This document shows, in pieces, positions 9,723-20,189 of a stretch of 64,000 nt of DNA (its first letter is position 1; each line of letters begins with the position of its first letter). Under the pieces are notes generated by a model that did not search any database, was not told the DNA's origin, and saw only the letters and a list, made by a program, of their open reading frames with translations. A program made the translations under genes and the position numbers. The stretch covers positions 1,626,001 to 1,690,000 of the forward strand of contig JAYKKM010000418.1 in NCBI GenBank assembly GCA_035772405.1. The letters are read 5' to 3'. The DNA comes from Chrysogorgia sp. JL179-B06. Taxonomy: Eukaryota > Cnidaria > Anthozoa > Scleralcyonacea > Chrysogorgiidae.

Positions 9723-12708
9723 TTTTCAAGCAGAAGCGAATTTGCATACAGAAGACGTGACAACAAAGTCTAACTCCGTCCCCATGAGACCAATTAACTG
9801 CCCTGTCAAAGAAGCGCTCGAATTAACACCAGAGAGTACAAAAACATCCCAAATCCATCCAGATTTACCGCAGTTTGACGTGTACCCCTCCGAAATCAAG
9901 GCCAAAATGTGGGGAAACGTCAGTCACCAAAACTTTTGCGACGAAATAAATAAAATCTATAACGAGGTTGTTCACTACCGAAGGAATATTTTCAATTTAC
10001 CCTCGGGTAGAGTGGGCAAACAGTTCATCGAAGAGCTGATATTTTGGCTCAGGCAATTTAATTCCAACTTAGATCTGAATTCAGTCGCCTTGAAAGCATT
10101 TATGGTGCTTCCTTCGGTAATTCTGCAAAAACCTTCAGCTACTTCCAAAAGTAAAGAGCATAGTGTGGCGATAGAACGGAGATTGGCTCTATGGAGACAG
10201 GGCGACTTGAATATGTTAATGAAGGAAATACGATTTATTCAAGACAGATTTGTCAACTCCAAAAGAGCCAGATCGGTTGAAGACGTCTCAAGAGCCTTTG
10301 CAAAGTTGGTCTTTCAAGGGAAACTCACGGCAGCGATCAAAATGCTGGATAAAGAGAATTCGTCGGGATTGTTGAAACTGTCTGATGAAGTATTAACCCA
10401 ATTGAAAGAGAAACACCCTTCTCCCGCAGAAATCGAAGAGGAGTGTCTTCTGCATGGCCCTGTAGACCTCGTTCCACCGGGTATTTTTGACCTAATCGAT
10501 GAACAGCGGATCTTCGATTCTGCCCTAAAAACAAAAGGTTCCGCAGGCCCCTCCGGTATGGATGCAGATCTGTATCGTCGAATTCTCTGCTCTAAGAACT
10601 TTGCTGCAGAAGGGAAGACACTGAGGGAAGAGATTGCCACTTTGACGAGAAACCTACTCAAAAAAAATTATCACCATTCCCTACTTGAAGGCTACACTGC
10701 CTGTAGGTTGATACTGCTGGACAAGAACCCAGGAGTTAGACCAATTGGAGTGGGAGAGGTTTTACGTCGTATAATTGGCAAAACTACCTCGGCCATGTTT
10801 AAAGAGGAGATAAAGAAGGCAGCCGGCCCCTTGCAAGTCTGTGCGTGTCACAGTGCCGGAGCAGAAGCAGCCATACATGCAATGAGTCAGGTATTTGACG
10901 AGGAAGGGACGGATGGAGTCTTATTAATTGATGCAACCAACGCGTTCAATCAGATGAACAGGGCGGTGGCTATGCATAATATTAGGATCACTTGTAAAGA
11001 AGTCGCCTTGTATGTCATCAATACATATAGAAGCCCCTCTAGGCTGTTTATTAGTGGTGGAGGCGAGATCCTTTCCCAAGAGGGTACAACCCAAGGTGAT
11101 CCGATAGCGATGCCCTGGTATGCGATCAACACGGTTCATATGATCAATAGTCTCCGGGCATCAACACCACAAATCAAGCAAGTCTGGCTGGCGGATGACT
11201 CCGCGGGCGCAGGAACCATAGAGTCACTCTGTCAATGGTACAAGAGCTTATGTCAAGAAGGGAGAAAATACGGATATATCGTAAATGGAGCTAAAAGCTG
11301 GTTAATTGTCAAGTCCAGTGAACAGGCAAAGAATGCAAAGAAGGTGTTTGGCGATGAAGTAAACATAACGCTCGATGGAAGACGCCATCTCGGTGCAGTC
11401 ATTGGATCTAAAGATTTTAAAGACCAATATTGTCAAGATAAGGTCGAGAAGTGGCTTGGAGAATTGGAGTCTCTCGTGGAGATTAGCAGTGGCCAACCAC
11501 ACGCCGCCTATATCGCCTTCACCAAAGGATTCAAATCCAAGTTCACTTACTATCTGCGCACCATTGAATCGTTCGAGGAGTATGTGGACCCAATCGAAGA
11601 AGTGATTCATGATTCTCTCCTTCCTTCATTATTTGAACGAGCTGAGCCCCTCCCTGGAGAACTTAAAGAACTTGTTACCCTTTCATCTGCACAGGGCGGG
11701 ATCGGAATTCCTGATCTTAAACGTGAAGCTCCAGAGCAGTTCAAAGCATCATCTGAAATAACAGCTCTACATGTTGATTCTATTGTTGCACAAAGTTCCA
11801 CCATCCCAGCACGAGAGCAAATGGAGGAACGAAAGCGCAAAATTAACACTCAGAGGAGAGCCGCCACAAAGTCCAGAATAGACAGGATTGATGAATCATT
11901 ATCTCCTGATCAACTCCAAGCGGTTCAGCAGACAAGAGACAAGGGAGCCAGCTCGTGGCTAAATGCAACACCAATTGAAGAGTATGGACTGGCTTTAAAC
12001 AAGCAGGAGTTCAGGGACTCCCTATGCCTTCGTTATAACATGGCTCTACCTAATCTCCCTAGTCACTGTGCTTGCGGGGAGACCTTCACAGTCAACCATG
12101 CTTTGTCATGTAAGAAGGGGGGCTTTGTAGCTCAAAGACACGACACAATCCGGAACCTCCTGACATCACACATCAATAAAGTGTGTAAAAATGTGGAAAC
12201 AGAGCCACACCTGCAACCACTCGATAATGAAGTTTTCAACCTCCAATCCACTGTTACAAGTCAAGAAGCGAGACTGGATATGAAGGCAGGAGGTTTCTGG
12301 ACACCGGGAGTTACAGCATTTTTTGACGTACGTGTAACGCATGTAAACTCCCGGTCCAACCAGGGTAAGTCCACTGCAACAATCTTCAGAGAGCAGGAAA
12401 ACGAGAAGAAGAGAAAATACAATCAGAGAGTGATGGATGTTGAAATGGGAACTTTTACACCATTGGTGTTTGGTACAAACGGGGGCATGGGAGCCGACTG
12501 TCAGAACTTTTTAAGAACTCTCGCAGATAAACTCACGAGCAAGAACAATGAAGTTTACGCCAGCGTCATTACCTGGTTACGAATCCAGCTATCATTCGCT
12601 ATCTTAAGAACTGTACATAGATGCGTGAGAGGTTCGAGAATTCCGTTTAAGTCACGCGAGATCGCGAAAGACTTTACTCTCTCTGTAGCAGAACTACTGT
12701 ATACGTGA
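9700..12708 (+). CDS. Retroelement reverse transcriptase with CCHC finger and restriction-like endonuclease
   Basis: The long open frame encodes a polyprotein for target-primed reverse transcription. RT motif A is LLIDATNAFN (catalytic Asp near residue 411), motif B is TTQGDPIAMPWYA, and motif C is the unusual WLADDSAGAG (Asp 499-500) in place of the common YADD. A CCHC pattern C-x-C-x7-H-x3-C starts near residue 790 (CACGETFTVNHALSC). The restriction-like nuclease follows: RLD near 858-860 and FFDVRV near 874-879, matching the (P)D...(D/E)-x-(K/V) core. The usual RPD is RLD here. No internal stop is present, so this copy could be recently active. The nominal start overlaps the previous frame by 23 bp and is probably not the true start. 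Confidence 0.88.
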   Translation: MQNYNSCDFQAEANLHTEDVTTKSNSVPMRPINCPVKEALELTPESTKTSQIHPDLPQFDVYPSEIKAKMWGNVSHQNFCDEINKIYNEVVHYRRNIFNLPSGRVGKQFIEELIFWLRQFNSNLDLNSVALKAFMVLPSVILQKPSATSKSKEHSVAIERRLALWRQGDLNMLMKEIRFIQDRFVNSKRARSVEDVSRAFAKLVFQGKLTAAIKMLDKENSSGLLKLSDEVLTQLKEKHPSPAEIEEECLLHGPVDLVPPGIFDLIDEQRIFDSALKTKGSAGPSGMDADLYRRILCSKNFAAEGKTLREEIATLTRNLLKKNYHHSLLEGYTACRLILLDKNPGVRPIGVGEVLRRIIGKTTSAMFKEEIKKAAGPLQVCACHSAGAEAAIHAMSQVFDEEGTDGVLLIDATNAFNQMNRAVAMHNIRITCKEVALYVINTYRSPSRLFISGGGEILSQEGTTQGDPIAMPWYAINTVHMINSLRASTPQIKQVWLADDSAGAGTIESLCQWYKSLCQEGRKYGYIVNGAKSWLIVKSSEQAKNAKKVFGDEVNITLDGRRHLGAVIGSKDFKDQYCQDKVEKWLGELESLVEISSGQPHAAYIAFTKGFKSKFTYYLRTIESFEEYVDPIEEVIHDSLLPSLFERAEPLPGELKELVTLSSAQGGIGIPDLKREAPEQFKASSEITALHVDSIVAQSSTIPAREQMEERKRKINTQRRAATKSRIDRIDESLSPDQLQAVQQTRDKGASSWLNATPIEEYGLALNKQEFRDSLCLRYNMALPNLPSHCACGETFTVNHALSCKKGGFVAQRHDTIRNLLTSHINKVCKNVETEPHLQPLDNEVFNLQSTVTSQEARLDMKAGGFWTPGVTAFFDVRVTHVNSRSNQGKSTATIFREQENEKKRKYNQRVMDVEMGTFTPLVFGTNGGMGADCQNFLRTLADKLTSKNNEVYASVITWLRIQLSFAILRTVHRCVRGSRIPFKSREIAKDFTLSVAELLYT

Positions 12709-12867
12709 TTTTTAGCCTGGAATTTTAGATTGAATTTCCTTTGTTTTAATTTATTTTTCAGTTTTAATTATTTTTCAACAGCCCATATCAATGTAAATAT
12801 TATAAAAATTAATTTGAATGTAATTGAAGAATTTACCGTTTTTAAATAAAGTTTTTCCTTTTTATTT

Positions 12868-12932
12868 TATTTTATTATTATTATTATTATCTTTATTATT
12901 ATTATTATTATTATCGATTATTATTATTATCG

Positions 12933-12974
<42 letters not shown>
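12868..12974. repeat. (TTA)n microsatellite with ATCGAT interruptions
   Basis: About 107 bp of TTA repeats follow the 3' UTR of family A. They include one CTTTATT break and two ATCGAT breaks. Confidence 0.9.
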
Positions 12975-13140
12975 ACCACTAAATGTTTAAGTATAACTTT
13001 TTTTCTGTTGTTTTAGAAATATTAATACTGTATATAATCATATGTGATTCAAGTTAGCCAATTATAAATTACCTCAAGAAGTGAGATTTGCAATTGTAAA
13101 TATATAAGAAAATATTTATATTAATAAAGTTTCCATTATT
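12975..13140 (+). mobile_element. Probable 3' UTR scrap of another retroelement
   Basis: An A+T-rich non-coding 165 bp ends AATAAAGTTTCCATTATT. This is the same AATAAAG-then-ATT arrangement as at the end of family A. It is bounded by (TTA)n on the left and another element on the right, so it is best read as a severely 5'-truncated insertion. Confidence 0.45.
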
Positions 13141-15011
13141 GATCACCAAGTCGTACCATACGCCTTTCCTACCAGTTAAGAGAGGAGTTCTTCAGGGAGA
13201 CTGCCTAAGTCCACTCATTTTAACATGGTAATAAACACTTTCATTCAATATATTAAATCTGATAAGTTTACTCAACTTGGTTACAGTACATCGAAATTCT
13301 TAAATCCAAAACACTGGTTTCAATTCGCAGATGACGCAGCAATTACAACTGGATTACAACACGAAAGTCAAATTTTACTAAATACCTTTACAGCATGGTG
13401 TACATGGGCTAGAATGACAATTCGCGTTGATAAATGTAAAACTTTTGGCATATCTAAAGTAAACTCAACAAGCATGCAGACCTACCCAAAGTTGTATGCT
13501 AACCAGCAAATGTTACCAATCGTGCAACAAAATGAAAGCTTCAATTACCTTAGAAGATATTTTAATTATGCAATGGATAACTCTGATCACAAACACTGGC
13601 TACTTTCGGAAACTGAAACAACATTGGAAAAGATTGATCGTCTACCCTTACATCCAAGATTCAAATTAGAACTGTATGGGAAGTACCTTCTACAGAAAAT
13701 ATCATGGCACCTCACGATTGCTGACATTAACACAACTTGGGTAAAACAAACTTTAGATATGATATGCCATAATAAATTCAGATGTTGGCTGGAAATACCT
13801 GCAAATGGAACCTTGAACATTCTTTTTCTAGCTAAATCTAAATTTGGTCCAAATATTATCGATGTATCAACAAAACACACTCAATGCCAAGTCATCTTCA
13901 GAAATAAATTATAAGGGTCTAAGAACTGTGACATTCGCTCTGTATACAACGATACGAGAAAAAATACCAACATTCAATATGACTGTCATTTAAGTGCCAA
14001 GGATGCTCTCAAAGAAATACGGAAAGACGAAATTTATCTTATAGTAACAAATTTTACATCTCAAAGCCTCGTTATCAAAGCAATGTGGGAAGAGGCGTTT
14101 GCGGAGAATGTCAAACATTGGCAATCGACTATCAACAGTTTACCGAAAAATATCTACAACTTTACCACGAGATACCTCAACAACACCCTACCAACCCTAA
14201 AATACATGACCTTGTGGAAGAAAACAACGAACAGTCTGTGCAGTGCTTGTTTAAACCCCCAAACACTGCAACATGTAGTTTCCTCTTGCAAAGTGCACCT
14301 GGATCAAGGACGTTTCACTTGGCGTCATAACTCAATTTTGAAAACACTGGCCGAATATCTATTAAGTATTAAGAAAAATTCATTGATTTATGCTGATATC
14401 GAGGGTTTTGAAAACCCCTCGGTAATAACTGGATTAGAAGACCGGCCTGATATGATAGTTTTAAACAACATTAAAGATAATATATATGTAGTTGAATTGA
14501 CCGTTGGTTTCGAGACTAATATAACTAAAAACTGCAGGGGGAAAGCGGTTCGTTATAAAGACCTCTGCAACTCCTTGAAACAACGCTTCAGTAAAGTAAA
14601 ATTTCTAAATCTGTCTACGGGAGCTATCGGAACAATTGGCAAAGAGTGCAAGGACTTCTACAAATTTTTAGATGAAGATATGGAATTAGCATATTACCAC
14701 AAAATAACTATCTAATAAAAAAGTTGACCGGTTGCTGTATAAGATCAACTTATTATGTATTTTGTATGAAGGATAAGCAGTGGGACACACCTAAACTTTT
14801 ATATTGGTAATAAGTGTAATATCTAATTCGTTTTTGATAATAGTAAGTAACTTATATATTGGCATCTATAGTAATATCTAGGGCTAACTTTTAGATAAAC
14901 TTTTCTTCTTAATCTTGTACCATAATACATCCAAGATGCCTATCTTAATGTAGCGAGTCTTGGTTGCAAATAGTTTATGTCTAATTCTTACAAATAAAAC
15001 TCGAGTTTTCA

Positions 15012-15013
<2 letters not shown>
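13141..15013 (+). mobile_element. 5'-truncated RLE non-LTR retrotransposon, family B
   Basis: The sequence begins inside RT motif B (RGVLQGDCLSPLIL) and runs through the RT thumb, a CCHC finger and a restriction-like endonuclease. A 300-bp 3' UTR ending AAATAAAACTCGAGTTTTC follows, then (ATT)n. It differs strongly from family A in sequence but has the same domain order and the same (ATT)n border at its sense 3' end. Confidence 0.82.
13150..14715 (+). pseudogene. Family B RT (C-terminal part), CCHC and restriction-like endonuclease, broken
   Basis: RT motif C reads FQFADDAAITT. The frame is open 13225-13914, has one in-frame TAA at 13912, then continues in the same frame to the stop at 14713. 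A one-base frameshift near 13219 separates motif B from the rest. A CCHC pattern CSACLNPQTLQHVVSSC lies near 14240-14290. The endonuclease core is RPDMIVLN (14440-14463) followed by YVVELTV, matching RPD...(D/E)-x-V. With just one stop and one frameshift it is a fairly young loss. Confidence 0.8.
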
Positions 15014-15064
<51 letters not shown>

Positions 15065-15065
15065 T
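15014..15065. repeat. (ATT)17 microsatellite between converging elements
   Basis: A pure 52-bp (ATT)n tract. The sense 3' end of family B (plus) is on its left and the sense 3' end of family C (minus) is on its right, so two elements meet tail to tail at one microsatellite. Confidence 0.92.
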
Positions 15066-16731
15066 TGTTTTGTGTTTCACGGTAAAGGTATACCGGTATT
15101 TAATCCTCACTGACAGGTTTCTTCAACTTAAGCCAGTGATTCTTCTGACGCTCTTCACTCCATCGCTAGTACCTTTCGGAGGATGTTGGCTGTGCCTAGT
15201 AGCACTGAGTGTTGTAAGATATTCAAATCATAGGGGATATCTAGTTTTTTAAGGTAGGACTGTAGATCCTTTGGTACTGAGCCCAATGCACCTATTATGA
15301 TTGGTACCACTACCGTCTTTTTATTCCACATTCTGGCCACTTCCAGTCGTAGTTCAGAATAGTTGTCTAATTTCTCAAATTTCTTCTGCACCAGGTTGTG
15401 ATCGCCGGGGTTTGCCACATCAATAATTGTACACTCGTTCTTCTCCTTATTCACTACGATGATGTCTGGTCTTCTGTGCTTGATTTCCCGATCTGTTTGA
15501 ATATTGAAGTCCCATAGGATTTTAACCCTCTCATTTTCTACCACACTGTCCACTTTGTGCTGGTACCATTTCTCACTGACTTTTAAGCCGTACTTTCTAC
15601 ATAGGGACCAATGCAGGTTCAGTCATACTTTATCATGTCTCCTCTTATAATCTTTCTGTGCCAGCGTGCTACATGCACTTACAATATGCTTTATACTTTC
15701 TACCTTTTCGCCACATAACCTACATTTATCTGAGACATTCAATCTGTATATACTCTTCTTAATGGAGTTTGTATTTAACGCTTGATCTTGTGCAGCAGTT
15801 ATCAGGCTTTCTGTTTCACGTTTGAGATAGCCTTTACTTAACCAATTCCACGATTCTTCTGTTTTCAGATCCTTTGTATCTCTCTCAAACTGCCCGTGGA
15901 GTTTCATGCTTTCCACCTCCTTTTTCTTCTCAGCATCTACACTTTTCTTGTAATCTTCTTTCCCTTCTACTTGTTCTTTAATTATTCCTTCTTCCTTTAC
16001 AACTGCTTTCAGTAGGGTTTCTTCACTGTTTACTATATAGTGATGTAAGCTTCTCAATTCACTCGCGATGCATTCTTCAACGCTGGTCAAACCTCTTCCT
16101 CCTTCTTTTCTCTTGATGTATATCCTTCGCACATTTGACTTAGGATCATGGATGGCGTGGTATGCACTCATCATTCTTCGGGTATGCCTGTCTAACTCCC
16201 GGGTCTCATTCTTTGTCCAACCAATGAATGCTGCACTGTATCGTATCACTGCCACCGCCCATGAGTTGATTGCCAAGAAAAGATTTCGACCATTAAGCTT
16301 GCTCTTAAGCAGAAGTCTTAGTCTCCTCAAGTAGATATCTTTGACTTTAGCTTTCATTTCAGCACACATGATAGTATCAATCTCCAACACACCAAGGTAT
16401 TTATACCCTTCACAGTCAGGCTCCGTCATTTCTTCTCCATCCGGGAGTTTAATGCCCCGACTTTCCACCCTTCGTCCCCTCTTCAATGTCACTACTGCAC
16501 ACTTGGATATCCCAAACTCCATACCAATATCAGTACTACATTGTCGGATGGTTTGCACCAGTGAATCAACTTCATTGTCATTTTTGGCGAAGACTTTAAG
16601 GTCATCCATAAATAACATGTGATTGATCATTGGGCCATTTTTCTCCAGTTTATATCCCATTCCTGTCTCTCGTAGCACATGTGTCACTGGTATTAGCGCG
16701 ATCACGAACAACAAGGGTGAGAAAAAGTCTC

Positions 16732-16732
<1 letters not shown>
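15066..16732 (-). mobile_element. 5'-truncated RLE non-LTR retrotransposon, family C
   Basis: The minus strand starts at the (AAT)n with GDFFSPLLFVIALIP, inside RT motif B. It then shows motif C MLFMDDLKVFA, a long thumb region, a CCHC finger and a restriction-like endonuclease, and ends near 15066 at (AAT)n. For this element the sense strand ends in AAT repeats, whereas families A and B end in ATT repeats. It therefore inserted in the opposite orientation relative to the repeat. Confidence 0.85.
15155..16732 (-). pseudogene. Family C RT, CCHC and restriction-like endonuclease (one frameshift)
   Basis: The main frame (16732 to 15623) carries the RT motif C variant FMDD and a CCHC motif CRLCGEKVESIKHIVSAC near 15670-15720. 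A frameshift near 15600-15625 moves to the second frame (15553-15155). There RRPDIIVVN and CTIIDVANP form the canonical RPD...D-V restriction-like nuclease core. Reading through the 27-unit (AAT)n upstream adds poly-Asn and an unrelated start; these are artefacts. The RT A motif and everything before it are lost by 5' truncation. Confidence 0.83.

Positions 16733-16813
<81 letters not shown>
16733..16813. repeat. (ATT)27 microsatellite between diverging elements
   Basis: Exactly 81 bp of pure ATT. The truncated 5' end of family C (minus) lies directly on its left, and the start codon region of a family A relative lies six bases to its right (ATGGCGAGTGG at 16819). The repeat is thus the 5' border of two head-to-head elements. 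Confidence 0.95.
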
Positions 16814-16815
<2 letters not shown>

Positions 16816-16818
16816 TCA

Positions 16819-19800
16819 TGGCGAGTGGTTCAAATACGGCGAGCGCGATAGCTAACGCAATAAGAAGGCCAGGAAGGTTAAAATGGACCGAGCAAATGAA
16901 CCAAGATTGTTTGGATTGCAAAAGAAATGCCCTTATCATGGTTTCATCGGTGAATCCGCCTCTAAACGAGAATGGGAGAAAAAAAGGCTATATCAAAGTC
17001 ATGAAAGAGCTTTGGGAGAGACGAGGTTATGCAAACCTAAGATTGACAAGTCAAAACCTAAGAGATCAAGCAGCAAGACTAGAGAAAACATTAGCAAACT
17101 TGTCAGAGAATACTGGTGGTAATGGAGAAATTAGATTAGAGAGGGAAGTAGCGAACTCAGCGAGAGAAAGTCGAGATGAAATTGAAGCTAAAAATCGTAA
17201 TGTCGAAGCGTTCATAACACCAAATGCAAATTCGGGAACTTTGAGCCTAAATTTGCATGAAACGGTTGACAGGCGACAAACAAGAAATTCCCATGGGTCT
17301 GATAACCAACTCGAAGACGACACACAAGAAAAAGCAACTGAAAGAGCCCCAACGCGTTTTCCAGAATATAACCCAATGAACAAGCCTACTATGGTTGAAT
17401 GGGGAAAAGATAGCGACGGTGGCCCGATAATAATCCAAACATCATGTATTATACAGGCATATAATGAAATCATATCATGGAGAAAAAATGCTTTCCTTGT
17501 CCCATATGGGAAAATAGGAAGAGAGTTCATTGATCAATTAACTCTAATATTGACGACTGGAACATTGAATCTAACAAGCAGCATATAGCTCTAAAAGCGT
17601 TCTTTGTTCTCCTAGCGGTCGGACTCCAAAAGCCTGGTCAGAAGTCCAAAGCTAAAGACCACAAAGTTTGTTTGGAGAAACGACTGGCTCTATGGAAAGA
17701 AGGTCAAATTGACAAGCTAATAAGAGAAGGACGAATGATTCAAAAGCGTCTTGGAAAAGGAAAGAAATCTGACCTTCCAAACAGAGCAAAGATTTTTGCT
17801 AAACTCGTAATGGAGGGCCAAATAAATTCAGCCATGCGTTTTCTAAATGATGGGGATTGTGGAAGTGTACTGCCCTTAACAGACGATGTTATGTTGCAGC
17901 TTAAACAGAAACATCCTGAAGCACAAGAAGCAAAGCCTGAAGTAATACTTCATGGTCCTGTAGAAGAAATACCGGAAAGCATATACATCGGAATAAATGC
18001 AGAAATGATACGAGAAACTGCCCTGAGAACGAAAGGGTCTGGTGGTCCGTCAGGTATTGATGCAAATGGTTTTAAAAGAATACTTGCCTGTAAATCGTTC
18101 AAGCAATCCTCTACAAGGCTCTGTGAGGCACTAGCCACCCTTTCAAGGACTTTGTGTACAAAACATGTTGATCCAACTTCTATTGAATCAATATTAGCAA
18201 GTCGTTTAATTCCGCTAGACAAAGGAGCAGGTGCAGTTAGACCGATTGGTGTGGGAGAGGTTATCAGAAGAGTAATAAGCAAGTGTGTCATGAAAGTGGT
18301 TAAGCAAGATGTGATCGAAGCCAGTGGTTCACTCCAGGTTTGCGCCGGTCAAGCATCGGCGAAACATATTCGAGGCAGATGACACAGATGCACTCTTACT
18401 TATCAATGCTTCCAACGCCTTTAATACCCTGAATAGAGCTGCTGCTTTGCATAATACAAGAGTGCTCTGCCCCACTGTTGCAACATATGCGACGAATACA
18501 TACCGACTGCCATCGCGATTGTTTATCGTTGGTGGCAAAGAGCTAAAATCGTCAGAAGGCATGACGCAAGGAGACCCATTATCCATGGCCTTATACGCTA
18601 TCAGTCTTCAACCACTAATTTCATATTTGCAAGGTACAAGTCACACAAAGCAATGCTGGTACGCCGATGACGCGAGTGGAGCAGGAACTATAACAGAAAT
18701 AAAGCAGTGGTGGAATACCTTATCGGATATTGGTCCTGACTATGGTTATTACCCAAATGACAAGAAATGCTGGCTGATTGTCAAACCAGAGAAAGAAGAA
18801 TTAGCAAAAGAAGCCTTTCAAGATACAGCCATTAACATCACCACACAAGGGCAAAATCACTTGGGAGCGGTAGTAGGATCAAGATCATATCTATCTGAAT
18901 ATGTTGACGGTAAAGTAGAAGAATGGGTAAAGGAGATAACAAAATTAGCGGAATTTGCAGTATCACAACCTCAAGCATGTTACGCCGTTTTTACCTATGG
19001 TTTGAAACATCGTTGGACGTACTTTCTCCGTACTTTGCCAGATATCCAAGATCTGTTAGAACCATTGGAGACTGCACTTGTCAAGGTTCTTATACCAGCC
19101 ATAACAGAGCACAACACCACCGAGCTTGACCGTGAAGTCTTAGCATTACCGGTACGAATGGGCGGTCTAGGACTCATAAATCCTTGCGAAGAAGCAGCCA
19201 CAGAGTACGCAGCATCGATACAGATAACAGCACCTCTGGTGGAACGAATTACATCACAGACACAAGAATTGCCGGATGACTCATGTATACAAGAATTGAA
19301 GAAAATCGCGAGAAAGGGGAAAAACTATGCTTTAAATGAAAAAGTTAAAATCTTGAAGAATGCAGTATCTGAAAAGACAAAAAGATCATTGGAATTTGCA
19401 GCCGAAAAAGGAGCTTCTACTTGGCTAACAGTAATTCCAATTTCAGAGATGAATTTCAACTTAAATAAGAGGGAATTCCGTGATGCCTTAAACCTAAGAT
19501 ATGATTGGAGTATCAGCGACAGCCCTTCGATGTGTGTATGTGGGGAGACGTTTACTATAGATCACGCAATGATATGTAAACGCGGAGGCTTCATAATTCA
19601 ACGCCACAATGAACTAAGAGATCTGGAAGCTGAACTCTTGAACATGGTATGCAACGACGTTGAGATTGAACCCACTCTACAAAATGTCAATGGAGAGACC
19701 CTAAACCCGGGAGCAAATATATCTGCTGGAGCGCGGCTAGATGTTCATGCAAGGGGCTTTTGGGAAAGACAAAGATCTGCCTTTTTTGATGTCCGGGTTT

Positions 19801-20189
19801 GTCACCCAAACGCAGAATCTTATCAAGATCTAAGTCCCAAACAAATTTACAGAAAGCACGAAAACGAGAAGAAACGTATGTATGGCAAAAGAGTGACAGA
19901 AATCGAGCAAGGAACGTTCACACCACTCGTTTTCACTACAACAGGAGGAATGGGAGATGAATGCTTACGATACCACAGCAGACTTGCTGAATTGATAGCA
20001 GATAAGAAGGGAGAGCTATACTCACACACAATTTCGTGGATAAGAGCAAAGATATCATTCTCCATCGTTAGATCTGCCTTGTTATGTTTAAGAGGCTCGA
20101 GAACAATTAGAAGAGTACAATCCAACATTAAAGACATAGACTTAGATATAATAATAAAATATAATAATAATAAAAATTTACAAAACTAA
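16819..20189 (+). pseudogene. Family A-like DNA-binding/RT/endonuclease polyprotein, frameshifted
   Basis: The N-terminus MASGSNTASA leads into the Myb/SANT-like block (LKWTEQMNQDCLDCK, GRKKGYIKVMKELWE). The frame breaks at about 17560-17588 and again near 18360, where a stretch between the RT blocks is deleted. RT motif A reads [10 protein letters not shown], with Asn where copy 1 has the catalytic Asp. Motif C is [14 protein letters not shown] is [15 protein letters not shown]. The nuclease core is [11 protein letters not shown] and FFDVRVCH. The Asp-to-Asn change plus the frameshifts indicate an inactive copy. Confidence 0.82.

Larger units (their letters stand above)
9272..12867 (+). mobile_element. 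Near-complete RLE non-LTR retrotransposon, family A (R4/Dong-like), between (TTA)n tracts
   Basis: The element has a short 5' UTR (about 50 bp), an N-terminal DNA-binding frame (9321-9722), a 1002-residue RT/endonuclease frame (9700-12708) and a ~160-bp 3' UTR with AATAAAG at about 12845. Both sides are (TTA)n. No LTRs and no APE endonuclease are visible. The domain order DNA-binding, RT, CCHC, restriction-like endonuclease is that of R2/R4-type elements. Dong of Bombyx (R4 clade) is known to insert in TAA repeats; placing this element with Dong is inference from domain order and site, not from phylogeny. Confidence 0.87.

Noticed and set aside
15623..16939. 438-codon minus-strand gene with a poly-Asn stretch and hydrophobic N-terminus
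   Set aside because: The N-terminus and poly-Asn arise from reading through the opposite strand of the next element and the (ATT)27. Only the part after GDFFSP is retroelement coding.
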